This document shows, in pieces, positions 1 through 6,327 of a stretch of 11,702 nt of DNA (position 1 is the first letter of the stretch; each line of letters opens with the position of its first letter). The translations under genes were made by a program, and so were the position numbers. This DNA comes from Nitrospira sp. (GTDB lineage Bacteria > Nitrospirota > Nitrospiria > Nitrospirales > Nitrospiraceae): the NCBI GenBank assembly GCA_016873525.1, contig VGXD01000040.1:1-11702 (forward strand), written 5' to 3'. The notes under the pieces were generated by a model, which saw only the letters and a program-made list of their open reading frames with translations, was not told the DNA's origin and searched no databases.

Positions 1-1775
1 ACGCGCAAATATTCCGTCCCGCCCAGGTCTTCTTTCGTCGCGCCCAGCAGGATGATCTGGTCGCCGGCTTGCTTGAACCACTGGGTCATGGTCTTGTCCG
101 CCGATTCGATCAGACCGACCATGCCGAGGATCGGCGTGGGATAGATCGACAGGCCGTTCGTCTCGTTGTAGAAACTCACGTTGCCGCTGACCACCGGAAC
201 ATTGAACGCCTCGCAGGCATCCTTGATGCCCTCGATGCAGAGGATGAACTGCCACATGATGTCGGGCCGTTCGGGATTGCCGAAGTTCAGACAGTCGGTC
301 AGCCCGATGGGCTCGGCCCCGGAACACACCAGATTCCGCGCCGCCTCAGCCACCGCGATGGAGGCGCCCAGGTAGGGATTCAACACGCAGTAGCGCCCGT
401 TCCCGTCCGTGGTCATCGCCAGCGCCTTGGTCGTGCCCTTGATCCGGACCACCGCGGCATCCGATCCCGGCCGCACCAGCGTGTTGGTCCGCACCATGTG
501 GTCGTACTGTTGGTAGATCCAGCCCTTGCGGGCGATCGTGGGAGACTCCAGCAGCGACCGCAGCACCGCCGTCGCATCCTTCACGTCCGGCAAAACGTCC
601 ATGTTGAGGGACTGCAACGAATCCTGATAGGCAGGAGCCGCGCTGGGCCGTTCGTAGCGCGGGCCGTCTTCCGCCAGGGCCTTGGCCGGAATCTCGGCCA
701 CGACATGGCCGTTGTCGCGCACGCGCAAGATGCCGTCCGAGGTCACGCGCCCCACCACCGCCGCGGACAAATCCCACTTCTTGCAGACCGCCAGGACTTC
801 CCCTTCCAGTCCCTCCTTGGCGATCATGAGCATCCGTTCCTGCGATTCCGACAGCATCAACTCGTAGGGCGTCATGTGAGGCTCGCGCCTTGGGACCGCC
901 GTCAGGTCCAGGTCGATGCCGTTCCCGGCCCGCGAGGCCATCTCGCAGGAGGAGCTGGTCAACCCGGCCGCGCCCATGTCCTGGATGCCCACCAAGAGGT
1001 CCTTGTCCATCAGCTCCAGACAGGCTTCCAGCAAGAGCTTCTCGGTGAAGGGATCGCCGACTTGCACGGTCGGCCGCTTAGCTTCCGAGGCTTCATCGAA
1101 GGAGTCCGAGGCCATCGTCGCCCCATGAATCCCATCGCGTCCCGTCTTAGACCCGACGTACATGACCGGATTCCCGACGCCGGCCGCCAGCCCCTTGAAG
1201 ATGCGATCCTTCTTGGCGATCCCCAGGCAGAAGACATTCACCAGCGGGTTCTGGGCGTAGATTTCGTTGAAGACCACCTCGCCGCCCACCGTCGGCACGC
1301 CCATGCAGTTGCCGTAGCCGGCAATCCCGGCCACGACGCCCTTGACCAGGTGGCGATTCAACGGCCGGTCCAGCAAGCCGAAACGGAGCGAATCCAGCAG
1401 CGCAATCGGCCTGGCGCCCATCGTGAAGATGTCCCGCAAGATGCCGCCCACGCCGGTGGCCGCCCCTTGATAGGGCTCGATGAAGGAGGGATGGTTGTGC
1501 GATTCCATCTTAAAGACCGCGCAGAGCCCGTCCCCGATGTCCACGGCGCCGGCATTCTCGCCGGGCCCCTGGACCACCCGAGGCCCCGTCGTCGGCAGCC
1601 GCTTCAGATGCACGCGCGAACTCTTGTAGGAGCAATGTTCGCTCCACATGACCGAGAACATCCCCAACTCGGTCAGGTTCGGCTCCCGCCCCAAAACCTC
1701 GACGATCTTCTTGTACTCGTCGTCGGTCAGATTATGCTGCGCGATGAGGTCTTTGGTGATCGGCTGCATTTTCAT
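1..1775 (-). CDS. purL: Phosphoribosylformylglycinamidine synthase subunit PurL (3' end cut off by window edge)
   Basis: PurL is the large synthetase subunit of the three-protein FGAM synthase. It uses ATP and ammonia, delivered by PurQ, to turn FGAR into FGAM in the cytoplasm. About 591 N-terminal residues are visible; small-type PurL proteins are usually around 740. The reading frame contains family motifs in order: MWSEHCSYKSS (residues about 43-53), the glycine-rich QGPGENAGAVD (69-79), the metal/substrate segment FKMESHNHPSF (88-98), GGEVVFNE, and VGIQDMGAAGL. The presence of separate purS and purQ genes fits this short PurL type. ATG at 1775 is preferred; ATG at 1769, two codons on, is an alternative, and neither has a strong Shine-Dalgarno. 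The start lies 13 nt after the stop of a purQ 3' relic, which probably preserves the original purQ-purL translational coupling. Confidence 0.97.
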   Translation of the reverse strand, partial: MKMQPITKDLIAQHNLTDDEYKKIVEVLGREPNLTELGMFSVMWSEHCSYKSSRVHLKRLPTTGPRVVQGPGENAGAVDIGDGLCAVFKMESHNHPSFIEPYQGAATGVGGILRDIFTMGARPIALLDSLRFGLLDRPLNRHLVKGVVAGIAGYGNCMGVPTVGGEVVFNEIYAQNPLVNVFCLGIAKKDRIFKGLAAGVGNPVMYVGSKTGRDGIHGATMASDSFDEASEAKRPTVQVGDPFTEKLLLEACLELMDKDLLVGIQDMGAAGLTSSSCEMASRAGNGIDLDLTAVPRREPHMTPYELMLSESQERMLMIAKEGLEGEVLAVCKKWDLSAAVVGRVTSDGILRVRDNGHVVAEIPAKALAEDGPRYERPSAAPAYQDSLQSLNMDVLPDVKDATAVLRSLLESPTIARKGWIYQQYDHMVRTNTLVRPGSDAAVVRIKGTTKALAMTTDGNGRYCVLNPYLGASIAVAEAARNLVCSGAEPIGLTDCLNFGNPERPDIMWQFILCIEGIKDACEAFNVPVVSGNVSFYNETNGLSIYPTPILGMVGLIESADKTMTQWFKQAGDQIILLGATKEDLGGTEYLR

Positions 1776-1788
1776 AAATCTTACGTCG

Positions 1789-1929
1789 CTAGCTCACGAC
1801 CGCTTTGAGTTTGGCTTTCTTCAGCGCATCCAGCATCGAGAGAAAGATCAGTTTGCCGTCTTCGTTGCCCAAGACGTCTTCGGCGCTGCGCTCCGGATGA
1901 GGTTTCATGCCACGATATCCACTAGCCAC
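1789..1929 (-). pseudogene. Relic of the original purQ 3' end
   Basis: This stretch codes, in an open frame, for a second copy of the PurQ C-terminus. It includes the catalytic-type PHPER motif, runs through SMLDALKKA, and ends in KLKAVVS and a TAG stop just before purL. From GMKPHPER onward it matches PurQ residues about 199-231 with one amino-acid change (M to K). It lacks the rest of the glutaminase domain, including the nucleophilic cysteine, so it cannot be an enzyme. The frame can be read from a GTG at 1929 that sits a few bases after an AGGAG on the minus strand and overlaps the toxin stop, giving 46 codons; an ATG at 1908 gives 39. I infer that the KLKAVVS ending is the ancestral purQ terminus, because it abuts purL with normal operon spacing. 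Whether it is translated is unknown. Confidence 0.8.
1813..1911. repeat. Direct repeat copy A of purQ 3' sequence
   Basis: This 99-base segment matches 2463-2561 in the same orientation at 93 of 99 positions by hand alignment. A 63-base core (1834-1896) is identical. The differences are at 1816, 1833, 1897, 1900, 1903 and 1904, so they cluster near the ends. The copies are offset by 650 bases and bracket the toxin-antitoxin pair. Confidence 0.95.
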
Positions 1930-2224
1930 GTTTCTCCTGCTGCTGTTCTAGAAGCCGACGCCCATGCACAACCGCTGCAACCCACACGGCTTCCAATTCA
2001 ATTCGATACAGCACACGATAACTCGATACAATGATCTCTCGATACCCAAGCATTGGGAACTCTGGAACGGTCCGACCGCTCTCTGGGAACGAGGCTAACC
2101 GCTCACTTGCTGAGATGACCCGGTCAACAAGCACATCGGCGGCACGGGACGAATCACGGGCAATGAAATCATAGATGCTTTGTAGGTCCGCCTTGGCCCG
2201 CTGAGTCCACCTTACCGTCGCCAC
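1922..2224 (-). CDS. RelE/ParE-family toxin of a type II toxin-antitoxin pair
   Basis: The 100-residue protein has the ParE/RelE pattern. It opens with a helical WTQRAKADLQSIYDFIARDS segment (residues about 6-25), followed by FPESGRTVPEF, then GYREIIVSSYRVLYRI, and a C-terminal VVHGRR. The length is typical of the family. Toxins of this type either poison DNA gyrase (ParE) or cleave mRNA on the ribosome (RelE). The conserved YRVLYR and HGRR strands lean towards ParE, but the target cannot be decided from sequence alone. The start is a GTG at 2224, with GGAAG about 7 nt upstream. It overlaps the antitoxin's 3' end by 13 nt, the usual coupling that keeps toxin output tied to antitoxin. Base composition looks less GC-rich than the flanking pur genes, in keeping with acquisition. 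Confidence 0.9.
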   Translation of the reverse strand: MATVRWTQRAKADLQSIYDFIARDSSRAADVLVDRVISASERLASFPESGRTVPEFPMLGYREIIVSSYRVLYRIELEAVWVAAVVHGRRLLEQQQEKRG

Positions 2225-2397
2225 TTGGCTACTTCCGCCCGAACTTCTTCCGTTGAGAGTGTGCGCCCGGCCGCAATGTCTACCTCTGCCGCTGCAAGCT
2301 TCTCCCGAAGGTACAGCCGATAAATAAGGTCGTCTACATCAACTTCGTCCGGCAGTTGGCGAACGAGATCAATAACCTCCTGCTTTGGAACGGTCAT
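2212..2397 (-). CDS. Small antitoxin partner of the ParE/RelE-type toxin
   Basis: This is a 61-residue, mostly helical, acidic-to-mixed protein with the features DVDDLIYRLYLREKLAAAE (residues about 20-38) and LSTEEVRAEVAKW near the C-terminus. I do not recognise a named DNA-binding family such as ParD, Phd or MazE. The call rests on size, on its place immediately upstream of and overlapping a ParE-type toxin, and on a general likeness to small antitoxins that pair with RelE/ParE toxins. It should bind and neutralise the toxin, and may repress the pair. The ATG at 2397 has a very strong AGGAGG Shine-Dalgarno that lies inside the last codons of the full-length purQ, so its translation is tied to the purine operon; I saw no separate strong promoter. 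Confidence 0.82.
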   Translation of the reverse strand: MTVPKQEVIDLVRQLPDEVDVDDLIYRLYLREKLAAAEVDIAAGRTLSTEEVRAEVAKWRR

Positions 2398-2399
2398 TT

Positions 2400-3155
2400 T
2401 TACCTCCTGGCAATGTTCTCAATTGTCACGCCTCCTACCAAGGCCGACACACCTCGTTCCACGGCCTTCTTCAGCGCATCCAACATCGAGAGAAAGATCA
2501 GTTTGCCGTCTTCGTTGCCCAAGACGTCTTCGGCGCTGCGCTCCGGGTGCGGCATCATGCCCATCACGTTGCCGGCCGGATTCATGATCCCGGCGATGTT
2601 GTCCAACGAGCCGTTGGGGTTAGCCTCCTGTGTAACCTCCCCCTCCGCCGTGCAGTAGCGAAAGACCACCTGGGCGGCAGCCTTCATTTGGGAGCGCATC
2701 ACTTCATCCGTGTAGTAGTTGCCGTCCGCATGGGCGATGGGAATCTTCAAGACCTGGCCAGGCTTGCAGAAACCGGTAAAGGGCGTCGCCGCGTTCTCGA
2801 CCCGCACATAGACGTCCTTGCAGATGAACGAGAGCGACCGGTTCCTCAACATGGCGCCGGGCAAAAGGCCGGCCTCCAATAAAATTTGGAAGCCATTGCA
2901 AATGCCCAGGACCATCCCGCCTTCTTGAGCGAACTGCTTGACCGCCCCCATGACCGGCGAGAACCGCGCGATGGCGCCGGTCCGCAAATAATCCCCGTAG
3001 GAGAAGCCGCCGGGGAGGATGACCGCATCCAAGCCGGCCAACGAGGATTCCTTGTGCCAGACCGGGACCGCCTTCTGTCCGAGCAGGTCGGACAGCACGT
3101 GCATGCAGTCGTGATCGCAGTTGCTTCCCGGAAAAACAATGACGCCGAAGTTCAT
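2400..3155 (-). CDS. purQ: Phosphoribosylformylglycinamidine synthase subunit PurQ (glutaminase), with altered C-terminus
   Basis: PurQ is the class I glutamine amidotransferase that supplies ammonia to PurL in FGAM synthesis. The 251-residue protein starts with GVIVFPGSNCDHD. It carries the oxyanion region LPGGFSYGDYLR (48-59), the nucleophile Cys86 in GICNGFQ, and the His203/Glu205 pair in MMPHPER, so the catalytic triad is complete. Most PurQ proteins are about 225-235 residues. Here the final 21 residues after LDALKKA (VERGVSALV through ENIARR) replace the KLKAVVS ending kept in the relic next to purL, and look like read-through into inserted DNA. The stop lies 2 nt before the antitoxin ATG. 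The ATG at 3155 has no obvious Shine-Dalgarno and follows a repeat-rich spacer, so its initiation may be weak. Confidence 0.96.
   Translation of the reverse strand: MNFGVIVFPGSNCDHDCMHVLSDLLGQKAVPVWHKESSLAGLDAVILPGGFSYGDYLRTGAIARFSPVMGAVKQFAQEGGMVLGICNGFQILLEAGLLPGAMLRNRSLSFICKDVYVRVENAATPFTGFCKPGQVLKIPIAHADGNYYTDEVMRSQMKAAAQVVFRYCTAEGEVTQEANPNGSLDNIAGIMNPAGNVMGMMPHPERSAEDVLGNEDGKLIFLSMLDALKKAVERGVSALVGGVTIENIARR
2463..2561. repeat. Direct repeat copy B, inside full-length purQ
   Basis: This is the partner of the repeat at 1813-1911. It covers the codons for GMMPHPER through LDALKKA of PurQ, and homology stops exactly where the protein switches to its unusual 21-residue tail. Confidence 0.95.
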
Positions 3156-3165
3156 GGCAGAAAAT

Positions 3166-3200
3166 ACCGTAATGGGTGATCCGTGATGGGTGATGGGTCA
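3166..3200. repeat. Short tandem repeats in the purS-purQ spacer
   Basis: The 152-bp purS-purQ spacer contains imperfect tandem copies of GTGATGGGTGAT-like units just upstream of the purQ start (plus-strand orientation). A related string with CACTCATTACACATCACTG lies at 3294-3312, at the purS stop. Similar low-complexity spacers occur elsewhere in this window (5737-5840 and 11326-11356). No promoter or terminator was recognised here. Confidence 0.6.
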
Positions 3201-3307
3201 GGAAACACGAAACTTCCCGCCTGACTCACATCCACGCCGCTCGTCGAACAGAAATTGCAAACCTATCTATCACACTTTTCAAACCGTTCCTCGTCACTCA
3301 TTACACA

Positions 3308-3547
3308 TCACTGCAATTCATACCGATACTCTTCAATGATCGTGTTCGCCAGCAGCTTCTCGCACATGGCCTTGACCTGCGCCTCGGCCTTGTCCTTCGC
3401 CGCCTCGTTGATGTCCAGTTCCAGGTACTTGCCCATCCGCACATTGCCCGCATTGGCAAAACCCAGCGTCGCCAGGGCATGTTCAATCGCCTTGCCCTGA
3501 GGATCCAGAATCCCCGGCTTCAACGTCACATGAATTTTCGCTTTCAC
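3308..3547 (-). CDS. purS: Phosphoribosylformylglycinamidine synthase subunit PurS
   Basis: PurS is the small structural subunit that bridges PurQ and PurL in the FGAM synthase complex. The 79-residue product matches the usual 80-residue family length. It opens with KAKIHVTLKPGILDPQGKAI, the family's N-terminal strand and conserved LDPQG turn, then AIEHALATLGF and VRMGKYLEL, and ends in a helix followed by IIEEYRYEL. I chose the GTG at 3547 because GGAGAGGGG lies a few bases upstream and because the protein then begins at the normal place. The frame is open further upstream to 3682, but those extra residues are encoded by an inverted-repeat element and have no family counterpart. Confidence 0.95.
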   Translation of the reverse strand: MKAKIHVTLKPGILDPQGKAIEHALATLGFANAGNVRMGKYLELDINEAAKDKAEAQVKAMCEKLLANTIIEEYRYELQ

Positions 3548-3587
3548 TGCTACCCCTCTCCCTTTTGAATCGATGGATGCCTTGCGT

Positions 3588-3677
3588 GGGTGGCCTGGGT
3601 GATCCCTAACTGCGCGCATCGACCGACCACCTTCTGGGGTGGGGGGTCTGCGAGCAAGGGGATTACCCAGGCCACCC
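3588..3677. repeat. Large inverted repeat between purC and purS
   Basis: The arm GGGTGGCCTGGGTGATCCC (3588-3606) faces GGGATTACCCAGGCCACCC (3659-3677), complementary at 18 of 19 positions and separated by 52 bases. The single mismatch is a G-U pair in a plus-strand RNA and an A-C mismatch in the minus-strand operon transcript. The loop contains a smaller hairpin, CCACC-N6-GGTGG (3627-3642). A CCTTGC/GCAAGG pair (3580-3585 and 3654-3659) offers a competing fold. No U-run follows on the minus strand, so it is not a standard terminator. It could be a REP- or MITE-like element, an mRNA-processing hairpin, or an uncharacterised leader of purS. Confidence 0.85.
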
Positions 3678-3686
3678 CTCATTCTC

Positions 3687-4397
3687 TCATCCGCAGACTC
3701 GCTTCAACACTTCCCGATACGCCTCTTCAATCTTCCCCAAATCCTTCCTGAACCGATCCTTGTCCATCGACTCCTTCGTCGTCTGGTCCCAAAAGCGGCA
3801 GGTGTCGGGGGATATCTCGTCGGCCAGGATGACGGCTCCCTTGTGCCGGCCGAACTCCAGCTTGAAGTCCACCAGGATCATCTGGCGCTCCCGAAAGAAC
3901 GGCGCCAGCAGTGCGTTGATCTTCAGCGCCAGCTCCTTGATCTGCGCCACCGTCGCCGGATCGGCCAGCTTCATCAGGCGGACGTGTTCGTCGGTAATGA
4001 GGGGATCGCCCAGCGCATCGTCCTTGTAATAGAATTCGATGAGCGGCGGCGCAATCGCCTCCCCTTCCTTCAGCCCCAGCCGCTTGGCCAAACTGCCGGC
4101 CACGACGTTGCGGACCACCACTTCGATCGGGATGATCGCCACTTTCTTGGTCAACATCTCGCGGTCGTCCAGCCGCTCGACAAAGTGCGTCGGGACTCCG
4201 CCGGCCTCCAGCAAGCGGAAGAGCGTTTCGGAGACCTTGTTGTTCACCACGCCCTTCTCGACGATAGTGCCCTTCTTCTGGGCGTTGAAGGCCGTGGCGT
4301 CATCCTTAAAATATTGGACGACGCGGTCCGGATCGCCCGTCTCGAACAACTTCTTCGCCTTGCCCTCGTAGAGCATGGCGCCCTTCGTCGCCGCCAT
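3687..4397 (-). CDS. purC: Phosphoribosylaminoimidazole-succinocarboxamide synthase (SAICAR synthetase)
   Basis: PurC joins CAIR and aspartate with ATP to give SAICAR in purine synthesis. The 236-residue protein has the normal length of the bacterial single-domain enzyme. Visible motifs are the N-terminal nucleotide loop YEGKAKKLF (10-18), the substrate-binding VRNVVAGSLAKR (95-106), LVDFKLEFGR (175-184) and LADEISPDTCRFWD (191-204), which hold the family's conserved acidic and arginine residues. The ATG overlaps the purB stop in a TGATG arrangement, so the two are translationally coupled. This is useful because PurB acts on the PurC product. Confidence 0.98.
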   Translation of the reverse strand: MAATKGAMLYEGKAKKLFETGDPDRVVQYFKDDATAFNAQKKGTIVEKGVVNNKVSETLFRLLEAGGVPTHFVERLDDREMLTKKVAIIPIEVVVRNVVAGSLAKRLGLKEGEAIAPPLIEFYYKDDALGDPLITDEHVRLMKLADPATVAQIKELALKINALLAPFFRERQMILVDFKLEFGRHKGAVILADEISPDTCRFWDQTTKESMDKDRFRKDLGKIEEAYREVLKRVCG

Positions 4398-5728
4398 CAG
4401 CGCCCCCTCCGCTTCCGCCTTGTCCCGGCGCCGGCCCGGCCGAACACCCGTTGATAGACTTTGCCCAGATGCCGCAGGTAATACCGGGGATCGAAACAGG
4501 CGGCGATCTGCGCCGGCGTCAACGCCTTGCTGATCACCGGGTCCTTGCCGACCAAGTCCTGAAACCCGACGCGGCCCTTCCAGGCCTCCATGGCGCAGCG
4601 CTGGACCGCCTCGTAGGACTCCTTGCGCTGCGCCCCCCGCTCGACCAGGGCCAGCAGAAGCCGTTGCGAATAGACGAGGCCGCCGGTCAATTCGAGATTC
4701 TGCTTCATGCGGGAGGGATAGACGAGCAAGTTCTTGATGAGGTCGGTCAGCCGCACCAGCATGTAGTCCACCAGGATCGTGCTGTCCGGCACGATCACGC
4801 GTTCGACGGAAGAGTGGCTGATGTCCCGCTCGTGCCAGAGCGCCACATCCTCCATGGCGGCCAGGCTGTTGGCCCGGACCAGCCGCGCCAGCCCGCAGAG
4901 ATTTTCGGAGGCGATGGGGTTCCGCTTGTGCGGCATGGCCGAGGAGCCCTTCTGCCCGGCCGAGAAATATTCTTCCGCTTCCAACACCTCGGTCCGTTGC
5001 AGATGCCTGATCTCGGTCGCAACCTTTTCGATGCTGGCCGCCACCAGGGCCAGCGCAGTGAGATAGGCCGCATGGCGGTCGCGCTGGACGACTTGATTGG
5101 AGACCGGGTCCGGCTTCAGCCCCAGCTTCCGGCAGACATAGGCCTCCACATCCGGTCCCTGATGCGCGAAGGTGCCCATGGCGCCGGAGAGTTTGCCGAC
5201 GGCAATGTCCTCCCGCGCGGCCTTCAGCCGCGTCAGGTGGCGCCGGGCTTCCTCGTACCAGATGGCCAGCTTGAACCCGAAGGAGATCGGCTCGCCGTGA
5301 ATCCCGTGGGAGCGCCCCACCATGATCGTGTCGCGGTGCTCATAGGCCCGCACCTTCAGCACGGCCAGCAGCGCCTCCAGATCGGCCAGGATGATGTCGA
5401 GCGCCTCCGTCATCTGCACGGCCAGCGAGGTATCCACGATGTCGGAGGAGGTCAGCCCGATGTGGAGAAACCGGACTTCCTTCCCGACCGGCTCGGCCAG
5501 GGACTCCAGGAAGGCGATCACGTCGTGTTTGACGACTTTTTCGATTGCGGCAATGCGCTCAGGATTGACCGTCGCCCGCCGGCGGATGCGCGAGGCCACC
5601 CCCCTGGGAACGGTGCCGGTTTTTTCCAACGCTTCGCAGGCCAGGAGTTCGACTTGCAGCCAAATGTCGTACTTGTGCTGCAAGTCCCAGATGGCCTTCA
5701 TGCGGGGCAAGGTATAGCGTTCGATCAT
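4397..5728 (-). CDS. purB: Adenylosuccinate lyase
   Basis: PurB removes fumarate from SAICAR and from adenylosuccinate, so it serves both IMP and AMP synthesis. The 443-residue protein is of normal length and belongs to the fumarase/aspartase superfamily. Seen here are TSSDI (93-97), the catalytic-histidine segment GRSHGIHGEP (138-147) and the superfamily signature SSAMPHKRNP (262-271) on the mobile catalytic loop. I chose the ATG at 5728 because MIERYTLPRMK is the usual family N-terminus; an open frame extends 18 codons further but runs into repeat sequence. No clear Shine-Dalgarno is visible. The last residues are unusually basic (TRRKRRGR). The stop overlaps the purC start. Confidence 0.97.
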   Translation of the reverse strand: MIERYTLPRMKAIWDLQHKYDIWLQVELLACEALEKTGTVPRGVASRIRRRATVNPERIAAIEKVVKHDVIAFLESLAEPVGKEVRFLHIGLTSSDIVDTSLAVQMTEALDIILADLEALLAVLKVRAYEHRDTIMVGRSHGIHGEPISFGFKLAIWYEEARRHLTRLKAAREDIAVGKLSGAMGTFAHQGPDVEAYVCRKLGLKPDPVSNQVVQRDRHAAYLTALALVAASIEKVATEIRHLQRTEVLEAEEYFSAGQKGSSAMPHKRNPIASENLCGLARLVRANSLAAMEDVALWHERDISHSSVERVIVPDSTILVDYMLVRLTDLIKNLLVYPSRMKQNLELTGGLVYSQRLLLALVERGAQRKESYEAVQRCAMEAWKGRVGFQDLVGKDPVISKALTPAQIAACFDPRYYLRHLGKVYQRVFGRAGAGTRRKRRGR

Positions 5729-5736
5729 GGCGTTCT

Positions 5737-5840
5737 CGTCGCTCGCACCTCGTGAAACGTCGCTCGCACAGTCGAACGGCAACAGTTTGTTTGCGAGCTA
5801 CGCGTCACGGGTTCCACATCTGTTACGCGTCACGTTTCAC
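5737..5840. repeat. Cluster of short direct and inverted repeats between nusB and purB
   Basis: The spacer holds CGTCGCTCGCAC twice (5737-5748 and 5758-5769), with the inverse of its core, TGCGAGC, at 5792-5798. ACGCGTCACG also occurs twice (5800-5809 and 5825-5834). GTGAAACGT at 5752-5760 is exactly complementary to ACGTTTCAC at 5832-5840. The last copies lie inside the end of nusB, where they encode its final residues VKRDA. The result is a mosaic of related decamers that could fold into alternative hairpins. I see no intrinsic terminator. Confidence 0.8.
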
Positions 5841-6284
5841 CCCTGCCGGCTGGGCGGCCGATTCGGCTCGTTTTCCTTCCAGCCTCGGGTCCGACTTGAG
5901 CACCTGGTCCAAAATTCCGTTCACGAACTTCTTCGTCTCGTCGTCGGCAAACCGCTTGGCCAATTCGATCGCCTCGTTGACCGTCACCTTCGCCGGCACG
6001 TCCGCCAGAAAGAGCAGTTCGTAGAGCGCCGCGCGGAGAATGTTGCGGTCCACGATCGGCATGCGGCTCACCTTCCAGTTCGTCGCATGGACGCCGATCA
6101 ATTTATCGATCTCGGCCTTGTGGGTCCGCACGCCTTCGACCAACTGCTCCGTAAAGGTCTTGACGGGCTCCGCCGTCGGATGCTGAGCCCAGAAGTCTTG
6201 CAGCCAATCGCCGGCCTTGCCGTGGATGTCCCATTGAAAGAGAATTTGCAAGGCGCGTTCGCGGGCTTCCCGTCTGATTCCCAT
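5823..6284 (-). CDS. nusB: Transcription antitermination factor NusB
   Basis: NusB is a small all-helical RNA-binding protein that, with NusE (ribosomal protein S10), binds boxA RNA and supports antitermination on rRNA operons. The 153-residue protein starts with the typical RREARERALQILFQWD. It contains MPIVDRNILRAALYELLF in the middle and VNEAIELAKRFADDE followed by KFVNGILD towards the C-terminus, all characteristic of the family. It is somewhat longer than the E. coli protein because of a low-complexity tail (about residues 137-153) whose end is encoded by the intergenic repeat cluster. It follows ribH by 43 nt; ribH-nusB neighbourhood is widespread in bacteria. No strong Shine-Dalgarno precedes the ATG at 6284. 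Confidence 0.97.
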   Translation of the reverse strand: MGIRREARERALQILFQWDIHGKAGDWLQDFWAQHPTAEPVKTFTEQLVEGVRTHKAEIDKLIGVHATNWKVSRMPIVDRNILRAALYELLFLADVPAKVTVNEAIELAKRFADDETKKFVNGILDQVLKSDPRLEGKRAESAAQPAGVKRDA

Positions 6285-6327
6285 CGCTACGCCACGATCC
6301 TTGGTGCCGCTTCATCGCTTTCGGCCA

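Noticed and set aside
69..1808. 579-codon open frame on the plus strand opposite purL
   Set aside because: It is the antisense shadow of a clearly conserved PurL; its translation is Arg/His/Gln-rich without any family likeness. High GC at third positions produces such frames.
1789..2561. Insertion sequence or integrative element as carrier of the toxin-antitoxin pair
   Set aside because: No transposase, integrase, terminal inverted repeats or short target-site duplication was seen; the flanking repeats are long pieces of purQ.
3166..3200. CRISPR-like repeats
   Set aside because: The units are short, degenerate and directly adjacent with no unique spacers, and no cas genes are present.
3548..3682. 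Upstream extension of the purS reading frame (45 extra codons)
   Set aside because: PurS is normally about 80 residues, a good Shine-Dalgarno precedes the internal GTG at 3547, and the extension is encoded by the inverted-repeat element.
4451..5755. 434-codon plus-strand frame opposite purB, with similar long frames at 7025-8050 and 8464-9762
   Set aside because: All lie antisense to well-recognised genes (purB, ribBA, the transporter) and show low-complexity composition typical of GC-rich antisense frames.
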